Source: Pycnococcus provasolii (Eukaryota; Chlorophyta; Pseudoscourfieldiophyceae; Pseudoscourfieldiales). From it: 64,000 nucleotides of DNA. A model generated the notes under the pieces. The model did not search any database and was not told the origin of the DNA. It saw only the letters and a list, made by a program, of their open reading frames with translations. Positions 46,459 through 55,521 of the stretch are shown here, one piece after another (the first letter of the stretch is position 1; the number at the start of each line of letters is the position of its first letter). Both the position numbers and the translations under genes were made by a program. The stretch spans positions 1,302,001 through 1,366,000 of the forward strand of contig CP150546.1 in assembly GCA_049487715.1 (NCBI GenBank). The letters run 5' to 3'.

Positions 46459-47946
46459 TTACATCGTCGACAGCAGAAGCTCACGCGCGACAGTCTGCAC
46501 AGAGAGGTGAACGTCGGGATGGTAGGCAAAATTCAGCGCAATGTGCTGGGCATACCTAGCCTGTATGACGCGTCGCGTCTCATCTGCGAAGGCGACGGCT
46601 GGCGGAGGGGCGGAGGGATCCGAGATGGCTGACGCAACGTCGCGCACAACCGCGAGACTCTCCGCCATCGCAAATCTACCAAGCACGGAGGTGAGTGTGA
46701 GCACGCGATCGAGCCAACGTCGCACAAGTTTGGCCGTCACGTGCGGCATGCGCTCAGAGCGCGCCGCACCGAGCCGAAGCACGGTGCGCGCAGCAAAGCG
46801 AACGGCGTCGCTTCGATCGTGGTGTTCCAGTGCTCTCGGAAGGGACGATGCGACGTCGCAGAGCAGCGCGGCGACGTCGTCATCCTTCCCTAGAATGGCA
46901 ATGGATGCCGCGAGTGCGTCGTGCTCGTGAAAGAAGCGCGCGCGCCGAAGCGACGACGCCGACATCGACGCGGACGCATCGCCGTCTTGCATTGCCGGCG
47001 CGCTGGCCATGTTAGTGGCGTCGTCGTCGTCCTCGTTCGAGTCCGACCGTGCCGCTGCCGCCTCGGCCCCTCCGAAGTGTGCACGCAGTGCCGCGACCGT
47101 GCTCTCGACAGCAAACGCAGAGCCACTGCCATCCTCTGCGTGCTCTTCGTTCGCAACCATCTCGTTCGCACGGTACGAACGGAGCAGCGCGTAAACGAAT
47201 TCGTCGAGCCTTTGCGTTTGCACCACTTCTTGTTCGCCACTTTTGACCCACTGAACGTTAGCCACGTGCGCGAGCGTCGGGGGCATGTCGTCGGCGACGA
47301 CGTCCGCAGCAGCGAGAGATGTGGCGAGTGCCGCCTGAATCGCGGGAACGACGCAGTGCGTGTTGATGGTTCGTGCTAACGCCGGTTCGTGCTTTGGCAC
47401 GGTGCATGCCGCGGAAACAAAGTCTTCGATCGCAAAGTCGTCGCCCTTTAGCTGTGACGCGACGACCATGTGAGCGACTTCCACGGCAAACTTTTTGACG
47501 TGTGCCGTTGTAAGTGTTCTCCGTGCGACGTGGTGTTTGACGTTTTGAGCGAGGTGTGCAAGTGCGGTTGGTGTTGACGTGGCCAGAAGTTTTTTCAGGT
47601 TGGCGTCGTCGTCGAAGGTGCGCGCGGCCAAGCTGCGTATGTATTGCACGCGTGCGTCGCTCCACGCCTTTTCGGGTATGGCTGCGTGAGGGGGCGGTAG
47701 GGAAGGAGCAAGCTCGGCGATCAAGCTGACTGAGTCCATGTTGTCGTTTGGTCGGTGGTTTGTTGTTGTTATTGTTGTTGTTGTTGTTGTTGTGCACATG
47801 TACGTGGCGGTGTTTGTAAGGAGTGGTGTTGCGTCGTCGTCGTCGTCGTCGTCGTTATTGCTGTAGCCGCTGCGTGCAAGCCTTTTGTGTTCTTCTTGGA
47901 AGATCGGGAGGAGGACGTTTTCTGTCGTCAACGTCGTCGCCGCCAT
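46459..47946 (-). CDS. Unrecognised helical protein with poly-Asp and poly-Thr tracts
   Basis: The product has 495 residues from the Met at 47946. An N-terminal acidic run and a Thr-rich run are encoded by trinucleotide repeats (plus-strand GTC and GTT tracts, 47770-47855). The remainder is Ala-rich and helical throughout, with amphipathic repeats such as VKKFAVEVAHMVVASQL and RFAARTVLRLGAARSERMP, compatible with a HEAT-like solenoid. No family is recognised. The stop is 80 bp from the convergent TEN1 stop. Confidence 0.6.
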   Translation of the reverse strand: MAATTLTTENVLLPIFQEEHKRLARSGYSNNDDDDDDDATPLLTNTATYMCTTTTTTTITTTNHRPNDNMDSVSLIAELAPSLPPPHAAIPEKAWSDARVQYIRSLAARTFDDDANLKKLLATSTPTALAHLAQNVKHHVARRTLTTAHVKKFAVEVAHMVVASQLKGDDFAIEDFVSAACTVPKHEPALARTINTHCVVPAIQAALATSLAAADVVADDMPPTLAHVANVQWVKSGEQEVVQTQRLDEFVYALLRSYRANEMVANEEHAEDGSGSAFAVESTVAALRAHFGGAEAAAARSDSNEDDDDATNMASAPAMQDGDASASMSASSLRRARFFHEHDALAASIAILGKDDDVAALLCDVASSLPRALEHHDRSDAVRFAARTVLRLGAARSERMPHVTAKLVRRWLDRVLTLTSVLGRFAMAESLAVVRDVASAISDPSAPPPAVAFADETRRVIQARYAQHIALNFAYHPDVHLSVQTVARELLLSTM

Positions 47947-48607
47947 CGCGGGCGGGTGGTGAGGGAAGTGCGTGAGGGAGTGCAAGTAAGCCATTCAACC
48001 CCTATCCCCATACTTAAACCGAATTAACCCCGAATCAGACAACGGCATCTGCAAATGGCTGAAGCAAACGGCATCACCAGACCGGCATTCACCAGTAAAC
48101 CCTCCGTAGGAATGGGGACCCATCCCTGGTCTTGCACCAGTCCCATGCAGATGCTTCAGTGCTATGAGTAACAATGAGTAACTCCTTACTCCCCAACGGC
48201 AGCACGTGAGCCAAGCCATGCGAACATGTTCAAGGGAGGGTCCTCTTTCCCGCGTGATTGGAGCGAACCAGCAAGGCGGCATGACCGCACTGGTCCCCGT
48301 CTATGGGGAAAGGCTGGCACAAAGTGAGGATAAGTGCCGGTTACCCAACCGACGTGGCAGCAGCCCGGTGCTTTTCTGCCCCCTCTCCCCTTTCCCCTTT
48401 CCCCCGGCCCCGCGTTCGTCGCCCTGACTTTCCGCGTCCGGTGCCTTCGTTACCCGTTTACCGGGACTGGGTTAACAAAACAGGATAAAACAACACGCTT
48501 TTCCGCCCCCTTTCCCTTTTCCGCCCTTTGGCCCTTTTCCCCCTCCCTGCCCTCCCCCCTCCCTTTACAGCGCGTGCTAACCTCCATCACTCCCATCACT
48601 CCACTAC
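47947..48607. other. 661-bp divergent intergenic region
   Basis: Lies between the starts of the unrecognised helical protein (-) and the CDK inhibitor (+). The central part (48040-48370) has mixed composition with short inverted words but no frame or RNA family I recognise. The part next to the CDK-inhibitor start is a long pyrimidine-rich leader (48375-48600). Confidence 0.5.
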
Positions 48608-49150
48608 ATGACGAGCACACTCTCGCCTCACGCACCTTCTCAGGCAATGCGCCCGTCACCCGCCGACCTCCTCGCGTTAGAGAACTTCTTCGAGCGCGTC
48701 GAGTCCTCGCAAAAAAGAAAATTCAGAGACACGTGGGGATTCGACGTTGACACGGAGACGTTCCTGCCCGAGGGGGAAACACAGTGGACGCCAATCAACG
48801 ACGACTCGCTCGCAGCCTCCCAGTCACCGCCAGCATCACCGCCTCCCCTCACGAGAACAGCTGCACAACAACACAAGCAGCAGTGGCAGCAGTTTGCACA
48901 GTTGGATTTTGTACCCGTCCCTTCGAAAAAGCAAAAATTCACACCAACACCCGCAGCAGCACCAGCAATACAGAAAGACGCTGCTGCTGCTGGTGCTGCT
49001 GAAAAGGCACAACCGACATGTGAACTCTTCATCTGCCCCTCTAGCCCACAAACACCTCTCGACATACCACCAACACCACAACGGTCTGCACCACGGAATG
49101 CAGGCTCATGCTCACCCCTTCGAATGTCGAAGAGGCGCATTTTGAGCTGA
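48608..49150 (+). CDS. CDK inhibitor of the KRP/CIP-KIP type
   Basis: The product has 180 residues. The cyclin/CDK-binding motif is at the N-terminus (residues about 17-64): LLALENFFERVESSQKRKF, then WGFDVDTETFLPEGETQWTPI. This matches the FF-x(n)-KRF-x-W/YNFD-x(n)-PLEG-x-(Y/W) block of plant KRPs and p27. In plant KRPs this block is C-terminal; here it is N-terminal, as in animal CIP/KIP. The rest is disordered with Ser/Thr-Pro sites and two basic clusters (SKKQKF, MSKRRIL) that could be nuclear signals. It probably restrains G1/S CDK activity. Confidence 0.8.
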   Translation: MTSTLSPHAPSQAMRPSPADLLALENFFERVESSQKRKFRDTWGFDVDTETFLPEGETQWTPINDDSLAASQSPPASPPPLTRTAAQQHKQQWQQFAQLDFVPVPSKKQKFTPTPAAAPAIQKDAAAAGAAEKAQPTCELFICPSSPQTPLDIPPTPQRSAPRNAGSCSPLRMSKRRILS

Positions 49151-49475
49151 CCGGAAGACACAAAAACAAAAACACCTTTCATGCATGCTTGCAATTCCAC
49201 CATCTCCACTATTCACCACCTCTTTTCCAAGCACCACAATCAAACTTAAATAACTAAATTCCGCAAAGTGATCAGTAGTATCTAAGTGTCGTCTCTTTTT
49301 GTTCTTTTTTTGACACAACATATTTCAGATAATATAAGCAGAGAACCGAATAAACCATCTGCACAACCTTAACCTTCTAGTACGATACCATAGTAGTCCC
49401 CACAACCTAAATCTTTTTGAAGACTGTGTGTAACAAAACATTCTGACAAACAAGAAAAAGAAGAAAAGAATCCCC
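49151..49475. other. Convergent 3' intergenic region
   Basis: 325 bp of AT-rich sequence between the CDK inhibitor (+) and LIN9 (-), suited to termination and polyadenylation on both strands. No gene is seen. Confidence 0.5.
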
Positions 49476-52400
49476 TCAGATATCACTCGTCGTGGAACAC
49501 AAGTGCGACTTAAGTGCCTCGGCGTTCGTGCGAACCGCATCCCTCTTCTCGCGTACGACACCACGTCCCTTCTGCGGCGCGATGCGGCTGAGGCTCATCT
49601 CCACCGTGCGCTCCACCTCCGACGAGGACATGTCGTTGTCGGCACACGCCTGCGCCGAGACGAGCAGTGCCAGCGCGTTGCGGAGCATTGCTGTCACGCG
49701 TGGTGCTGCAGGTCCCAGCAGGTCGGACATGAGCATCTTGGGAGAGCGTTGGGGAGACTTCTCGACATCGCCGCCGCCGCCGCCGCCGCCGCCAATCGTC
49801 TCAATAGGTTTGGGAGGATCCGCAAGCACGACGGGAGAAGATGGCCCGTCCACCACCGTGGACATTGGCGCAGCCATAGCATCAGCCGATTGGCGGTTAA
49901 TCTGCACTCTTCGACCCATCTCCGCGGCATTGCCAACCACGGTGGAAATTGCACGTTTCATGAGACCCTGTGCAAACTGAACCGAGTAAGCGTCGATGTC
50001 CGAGTGCGATGGCATGGTCGACAAAAGGCGCATCGAGCTTCCTGCAGCGAATGCCATCGACGAGGCGGCGATGGCGGCGGCATTCGGTTCCGTTGAGGCT
50101 GGTGAGGCAGCAGCAGCAGCAGCAGCAGCGCTACCACGCGCCATGGCGGAGCTCTCCTGCCGTGCGAGAACGTGAGGTGGCAACGACGACGACGAAGGAG
50201 GAGCTTGAGACGATGAAACTGGAACGGCAGCACCAGCTCTTGCTGCAATCGCCGCCATGGCCGCGGCAAGTGCAGCCTGATTCACCTTACCACCAGACGA
50301 AAGTGCGGCGCGCGTCGCCTGAGCACCGCTCGCCGCTGCCATCATACCCTCCTCCAAGATGTGCCGCTGGTAGCCCCAAGAAGCCTCCGCGGGCATCGCG
50401 AGAGGATTGCCCTGTTTCGCGCGAGCGTACATTCCTGTCAGCGCCTGCTCCACCTGCTGGTTTCGCCGTCTCAGCTCAATCACCGCGGCAGGCAGGCACT
50501 GCGCGATGCGCGCCTTCTGAACCTCAAGCTTCGCAAGCTCCTCGCGCGATAGCGTCGGCGTTTGAGGTTGCGCGGGCGATCCATCCGCCCCCGCCGCCGC
50601 CGCCGCCGCAGCAGCAGCCTTCCTCTCCGATGGTGGCGACGCGGATGACGGCGCCGGGGCTGGCGCAGGGTTCATCCTGTCGTACAGTTCCTCGGCGAAG
50701 TCGTTCATCTCCCGAACGAGCCGCAGCTGCTCCTCCTTCTTGTCTAGCGCAATGCCCAGCGTGACGAGCGCCCTCACGTCAGCCTCGCGGCTCTGCACCT
50801 CCGCCGCCGCCTTGACCATCTGAGCAGTCAGAACGGGATTCTGCAGAGGGAGTGCGCCCTGCTTCACCGCCGCGGCGGTTGCGGCAAGCAGCGTTGCCGC
50901 GCGCTCTTCGATGGACGTCTCGCTTCCAAAGCCGTGCTGAGCCGCACGCTGCGCGGCGGCGGGAAACACGTGGCCGCCGCTTGGCTGCTGCCCAAGCCCA
51001 TCGGCGCTAAACAGCAGCTTGCTCTTGTGCGCCGTCGGCAGGTTGTCCAATGCGTCGATTGGCATCACGTTCACGTCGGAAATGTGCTCGCATCCAAGCT
51101 CCTGGCTGTCGAAGCGCACCCAGATGGGCGCGTGGCGCCTGTTCCAGTCCACCGTTAGCACCTGCCCCGTGGCGAGGCTCTGCGCGCGCGGGTGCCGCGC
51201 GGTGACTCGCTGGCCAACCGCCAGAGGATGTGGCAGATGCCCGAGCTCCGCATTGTCTCGGTACCGCCGCCGGCACTCCTCACGATGTGCCTCGAGCTTC
51301 TGCCTCTGCTCCTTGAGGAACGTCAGGCTGAGCCTGCGTGGCTTGCCGAACGCGGCGCGCAGCTGGCATCGTTCCATCTTGGTGATCTTCGTCGCGTGCA
51401 TGATGCCGGTGTGGCTTAGGAAGTTGGACCAGTCGCACTTCAGGAACCAGGGCCTGTCCATCGCGGCATAGAACCACTCAAACTGGCACCACCGGCGCAC
51501 GCGGTTGATGTTCCTCGTGACTGGGGGAGGCGTGAACACGCTCTGCAGAGGCGCGAGCGGCTGGCTGGGTGGCGGCGGAGGGTAGCCGGTGGGATTGGCG
51601 GCGGCGGCGGCGGCACGCCTTGCGGCGAGTGCCGCCCGAACGTCGTGCGTGGCACCGCCGTGGGTGGTCATCGAGTCCAGCGCGTCGAGAGGGTGGCCTA
51701 GTCCCATGCGATGCGGCATATTCTTGCCCTTCGCGTGCCTGCCCTTGCCTCGCGTTACGACGGACGCGGCGGCGGCGGCGGCGGCGGCGGCGGCATTCAC
51801 GAGGTTGTGCGGGAACACCACGGGACTCAGCGATCCAGGCGCGGGAGGTAGGAGTGAAGACTTGCGCTTGCGCTTTCCGGAGGATGGCGGCGGCGGCGGC
51901 GGTGGCAGCGGCTCGGGGCTGACGCCGTCCACTTCGGTGTTTGTGATCGCCTCCGCGAGCATCATGAGCGAGTCGAGCGCGGTGAGACCACCACCGCCAG
52001 CCGTGGGTGGAGGAGGTGGAGGCGCGTGCCGCTTGAGCGGTCGCTGTGCCGACGCCGCTGCTGCCGCCTGCGCCGAGCCGGGCGGCGGCGCGCGTCTTTT
52101 CTTGGACTGTATGTTTCTGACTGTGTCTGCGCGCACGCTAGGCGTCGTGGAATCGCCGGAGACGGCTGGCTGCTGGCTGGCAGCCGCGGCTGCTGCGGCG
52201 GCAGTTCTTGAGTGCACCCTCGAGCTCGCTCTCCTGTTTCCCTGCGCACTTCGGTATTCGAGACCTGTGCGCAACCCACGAGGCACGCTCATCTGTCCCG
52301 GATGGGCGCCCCGGCTGTCAGAGTCGTTCGTCGTTGTTCGCGCGTCGGCGTTGTCCTCCTTGTATCTCGTAGGTCGCTGCGATGTACGACGTGTTCTGCG

Positions 52401-52619
52401 GGTGTCGTTTGTCGTGTTTGTGACTTGTGTTGGTTCTGGCTCCGGACCTTCAGGTTCTGAAGCAACAGCAGCAGCAGCTTCAGGTTCTGGGTTGCTGCTG
52501 TTGTCGTTGTTGTTGTCGTCGTTCTCCTGCTTGAGTGCGTGAGCGTCATCGAGAGACGCGTTTTTGTCGTGGTTTGTGGTGGCATGGTTGTTGCCACCGT
52601 CGTCGTTCTCTTGCTCCAT
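49476..52619 (-). CDS. LIN9: LIN9/ALY homologue, MuvB/DREAM complex subunit
   Basis: The product has 1,047 residues, starting at the ATG at 52619. The DIRP domain (about residues 365-455) is clear: WCQFEWFYAAMDRPWF, then KMERCQLRAAFGKPRRLS and FLKEQRQKLEAHREECRRRY. A tudor-like segment follows (LAVGQRVTARHPRAQSLATGQVLTVDWN) and the DVNVMP block of LIN9. The C-terminal half holds a coiled-coil-like stretch and an ARRNALALLV-type helix region. Long Ala, Gly and Pro runs fill the termini. LIN9 is a core MuvB subunit controlling cell-cycle genes. It lies next to the CDK inhibitor, in convergent orientation. Confidence 0.9.
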   Translation of the reverse strand: MEQENDDGGNNHATTNHDKNASLDDAHALKQENDDNNNDNSSNPEPEAAAAVASEPEGPEPEPTQVTNTTNDTRRTRRTSQRPTRYKEDNADARTTTNDSDSRGAHPGQMSVPRGLRTGLEYRSAQGNRRASSRVHSRTAAAAAAAASQQPAVSGDSTTPSVRADTVRNIQSKKRRAPPPGSAQAAAAASAQRPLKRHAPPPPPPTAGGGGLTALDSLMMLAEAITNTEVDGVSPEPLPPPPPPPSSGKRKRKSSLLPPAPGSLSPVVFPHNLVNAAAAAAAAAASVVTRGKGRHAKGKNMPHRMGLGHPLDALDSMTTHGGATHDVRAALAARRAAAAAANPTGYPPPPPSQPLAPLQSVFTPPPVTRNINRVRRWCQFEWFYAAMDRPWFLKCDWSNFLSHTGIMHATKITKMERCQLRAAFGKPRRLSLTFLKEQRQKLEAHREECRRRYRDNAELGHLPHPLAVGQRVTARHPRAQSLATGQVLTVDWNRRHAPIWVRFDSQELGCEHISDVNVMPIDALDNLPTAHKSKLLFSADGLGQQPSGGHVFPAAAQRAAQHGFGSETSIEERAATLLAATAAAVKQGALPLQNPVLTAQMVKAAAEVQSREADVRALVTLGIALDKKEEQLRLVREMNDFAEELYDRMNPAPAPAPSSASPPSERKAAAAAAAAAGADGSPAQPQTPTLSREELAKLEVQKARIAQCLPAAVIELRRRNQQVEQALTGMYARAKQGNPLAMPAEASWGYQRHILEEGMMAAASGAQATRAALSSGGKVNQAALAAAMAAIAARAGAAVPVSSSQAPPSSSSLPPHVLARQESSAMARGSAAAAAAAASPASTEPNAAAIAASSMAFAAGSSMRLLSTMPSHSDIDAYSVQFAQGLMKRAISTVVGNAAEMGRRVQINRQSADAMAAPMSTVVDGPSSPVVLADPPKPIETIGGGGGGGGDVEKSPQRSPKMLMSDLLGPAAPRVTAMLRNALALLVSAQACADNDMSSSEVERTVEMSLSRIAPQKGRGVVREKRDAVRTNAEALKSHLCSTTSDI

Positions 52620-53904
52620 CGCCAACCAATCCAATGCGTTTTAGTTGTCTGTGCGTGTTTACTTGTCGTCGTTCATGCAAATCCGATGTTTCCTGTTGTT
52701 TGTGCTCTGCGCGGCAAATGCAGACGTAAAAGCGTACTAAGCCAATGCGGAACACTCCTGATGGGCGAAAGAATTGCTCTTGGTAGGTGTGTGTGTGTGT
52801 GTGTTGTTGACGACCGGTGCTGCTAGTAAGAGTGGTTGTCCAAGACGAGGTTTGGTTCGGCCGACTGAAACGACAGAAGAGGGAAGAGGGGGAACGACCA
52901 CGGACCAAGGGGAGGGGAGGGAAACACAAACAGACGGGGGAGGGAGCACCAGGGAGGACCCCGGGGGGCTGCCGGGGCACACAATTCGTAGTTCTTATGT
53001 AACAGCGGGTGTTGTTACCCCTCCCCTCCTTTCCCTCCCTCCTTCCCCTCTCCTCCCCTCCAAGGCTCCGACCGTCTGGTGTCTGGGGTTTCTCTCGCCT
53101 CCTGCTCGCTGCCCGCCGCCTCGTGATCAGGGAAGGGAATGGCGTCTCTCCTCTCTCCCCCCTCGCGCGATCGCGGAGGCGATGCAACAGGCAAGTGCAG
53201 CAGACTCCACTCTTCAAACTGTTTGAAACAACCCATCCCCTTCTCGCGGGAATGGCGAGGGCCATCGGACGAACGAATCCTCTCTCTCAGGTCTCTCTCT
53301 CTCTCCTCGAGTCGACGCGGTGTGTCCGGCAGAGAGAGTTAGACTACGGGTATCGTAGCTTGGGAGGGGAACCAGGAACGGGGAAGGATTGAAGGAAGCG
53401 AATTTCGAAGAGCAGATACTGAAGTCGGCCTCTCGCAGAGATACGGGCGACGGGAACGAACGCGATCGATTTGCTTGGTCCTGGATGGCGTGCGGATAGG
53501 ATGGGGTTGCCCCTTTTTCCCTTCAGGGTGCTGTCGTCCGTTCCTTTTCGCCCTTCGACCGCATGATTTCGATGAGGAGAGAAAAGGGCGAGAAAAAAGA
53601 GAAGGAGTAGGCCTAGTACGGGTAGGGTAGGGTGATCCCAACCAGCAGCGCGTAGGTGCAGGAAACAAAACAACACGCCTAACCTGTAACCTTCCCAGCA
53701 GTACTCCCCTCCCTCCTCCTCCCCCTCGGCCTCCGCCTCTCGGCCTCCAGCCATCGCCACCGGCACACGCTCCGCCGCACAGACACATCTCCCCGCACAC
53801 CCTTCGCATCAAGAGGCACGCGAAAAGCACGCACGCTTAAGCTTGCCTGAGATCTTGCTCGTCTGAGGTCTCGCTGAAGGTGTTTGCTTTCCCTGCATCT
53901 TTTT
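52620..53904. other. 1.29-kb divergent intergenic region
   Basis: Lies between the starts of LIN9 (-) and the LCIB-like gene (+). It contains a (GT)n run (about 52786-52806), several purine- and pyrimidine-rich blocks (52860-52950, 53020-53070, 53270-53320) and a CCTAC/TAGGG-rich area near 53610-53640. Frames here are low-complexity and show no domain. It is the likely regulatory region for both genes, possibly with long 5' UTRs. Confidence 0.5.
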
Positions 53905-55206
53905 ATGGGAAACCGAAAGTCCACACTCCGCGGTGGGGAAACGACCTACGCTCTTCCCCAGCCCGCTGCGGAAACGCACAACGCTGCGCCGGCGTCTGAG
54001 TCGCCAACGCCAACGGGTTCTGTAGACAGCGGAAAGCGCGTCACCGTCGCGGACGTTAGGGCGGCGCTCCCTGCTGCCACCATGCCGAAGCTTAAGGCTG
54101 TGCCGAACTCGGATGCGGGATACACCAAGTGGTACGCACGTAGCCGCGACCGCACCTCGGGCGAGTTTGAGCGCGAGGAGGAAAGGCCCGCGAAGCCAAT
54201 CTACAAGGCGCCGTCGTCGGACAAGGCGGACTACAGCAAGGGACGTGCCAAGGGACCGCTGTACTGGGACGGAGAGTACGACTCGGCCGAGCTCGAGCGC
54301 CGGTCTCGCACGGTAACGCGCCACTTCCCAGACGCTCTCGGCGTGGACGACTACATGATTCGTACGGAAATCCTGCTTGCTGGCTTCGGCTTCTCGAGCA
54401 CGAACACAATCGCCATGTGCAACCTCTGCCGTGACGAGATTACGCGCGACGTGCGCTGGCACGTCGAGAACACGTTCGGCAGCAGCTTCAACACGACTGG
54501 CCTTGGAGGCGTCCTCACCACGGGTGTTACGGGCATCGGAGCTGGCCTCAGTCACGCACCTATGAAGGCGTCCGGCGGGGAGAAGGAGCGCGTCGTCTTC
54601 TTTTCATTCCCTCACATCGCCATTGACGCTGACGGGTCGGTGGGTATCGTGCACCGCCCGTGGCGCTGCAAGCCGAGCCACGCTTGTGGCGCGTTGGAGG
54701 CTTGCCTTTGCCACTTCAAGGCGTCCTTTCCCGATGACCAAAACAAGACCTCGTCGCTCGCGTGGACCACCGTCGACGACAACGGCAAGGCGATTGGGAT
54801 GGTGGACGAGATGGACCCGGAAATCAGCTTCCTCAAGCGCCGCCTAACGATGGGTATGCAGCGCGAGGGCGTTGTGGGCGACAAGCTGCAGCAGATGGAC
54901 CTCGTCGGGTTCACCAAGCTCGCGGAGAGGCAGATTACGCGCGACCTCGAGGATCTCATCAAGGCTGCCGTTGATCCGAATAAGTACGACTACGCTGTCT
55001 GCACGGGTGTTCAGATTCACCAGTGGTCACCCACGGGACCGCGTCTCGACTACATCTCCACCGGCTCCATGTACGCCGTGGTGAACGGAGAGCGCATCGA
55101 CCTCGACGTCGTCAGCGTGCCACCTCTCCCTCCGCGCCTCATTCGCCTCGTCGTGAGCGGCGATGGCAAGGACGATGACGAGGCGGGAGTCGGCGGCGCG
55201 TTGTGA
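53905..55206 (+). CDS. LCIB/LCIC-type protein (theta-class carbonic anhydrase)
   Basis: The product has 433 residues from the Met at 53905. The family core spans about 120-420: LLAGFGFSSTNTIAMCNLCRDE (zinc ligand Cys175), GGVLTTGVTGIGAGLSHAP (His217), then FFSFPHIAIDADGSVGIVHRP and SHACGALEAC (Cys261), the Cys-His-Cys zinc set with the RDE residues. Theta carbonic anhydrases interconvert CO2 and bicarbonate and serve the algal CO2-concentrating mechanism. Unlike Chlamydomonas LCIB, there is no obvious transit peptide. The protein begins MGNRKSTL, which fits an N-myristoylation site (Gly2, Ser6), so a membrane-associated cytosolic form is possible. Confidence 0.87.
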   Translation: MGNRKSTLRGGETTYALPQPAAETHNAAPASESPTPTGSVDSGKRVTVADVRAALPAATMPKLKAVPNSDAGYTKWYARSRDRTSGEFEREEERPAKPIYKAPSSDKADYSKGRAKGPLYWDGEYDSAELERRSRTVTRHFPDALGVDDYMIRTEILLAGFGFSSTNTIAMCNLCRDEITRDVRWHVENTFGSSFNTTGLGGVLTTGVTGIGAGLSHAPMKASGGEKERVVFFSFPHIAIDADGSVGIVHRPWRCKPSHACGALEACLCHFKASFPDDQNKTSSLAWTTVDDNGKAIGMVDEMDPEISFLKRRLTMGMQREGVVGDKLQQMDLVGFTKLAERQITRDLEDLIKAAVDPNKYDYAVCTGVQIHQWSPTGPRLDYISTGSMYAVVNGERIDLDVVSVPPLPPRLIRLVVSGDGKDDDEAGVGGAL

Positions 55207-55521
55207 TGACGCGATCTGCTTTGCTTTTTTTTATAAGAAATTTTCGCGGGTACGATTCCAGGAGGAAACTGTGGCAGGAGGGGTTCAAGGTTACAACGTC
55301 GTTTTGTTCTGTTGTCTGTTTTCCTTCTGTAACAACAAAATCTTGGACTTGGATGGGTACACACATACATGGACTTTTCTTTTGCTTTGCTATGGTAAGT
55401 TAGTAAATGCACTAATAAGGACCAGAGTAGAAGTCTACCACCCTACAACACTTTGGGGGTGCGAATGGGCGGACGATCGATGAACATAGTAAAGTACACT
55501 CCACTTACTGAATGAGGGATC
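55207..55521. other. Convergent 3' intergenic region
   Basis: 315 bp between the LCIB-like gene (+) and the CCCH/RING gene (-). AT-rich with T-runs. Its right end is the shared 3'-UTR element. Confidence 0.5.
55471..55521 (-). promoter_or_regulatory. Shared 3'-UTR element, copy 3 (downstream of CCCH/RING gene)
   Basis: GGACGATCG, then AAAGTACACTCCACTTACTG, then AATGAGGGATC. It lies immediately downstream of the stop codon of the minus-strand gene. The AAAGTACACT...CTGAA(C/T)GAGGGATC core is shared with 12321-12371. Confidence 0.6.
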
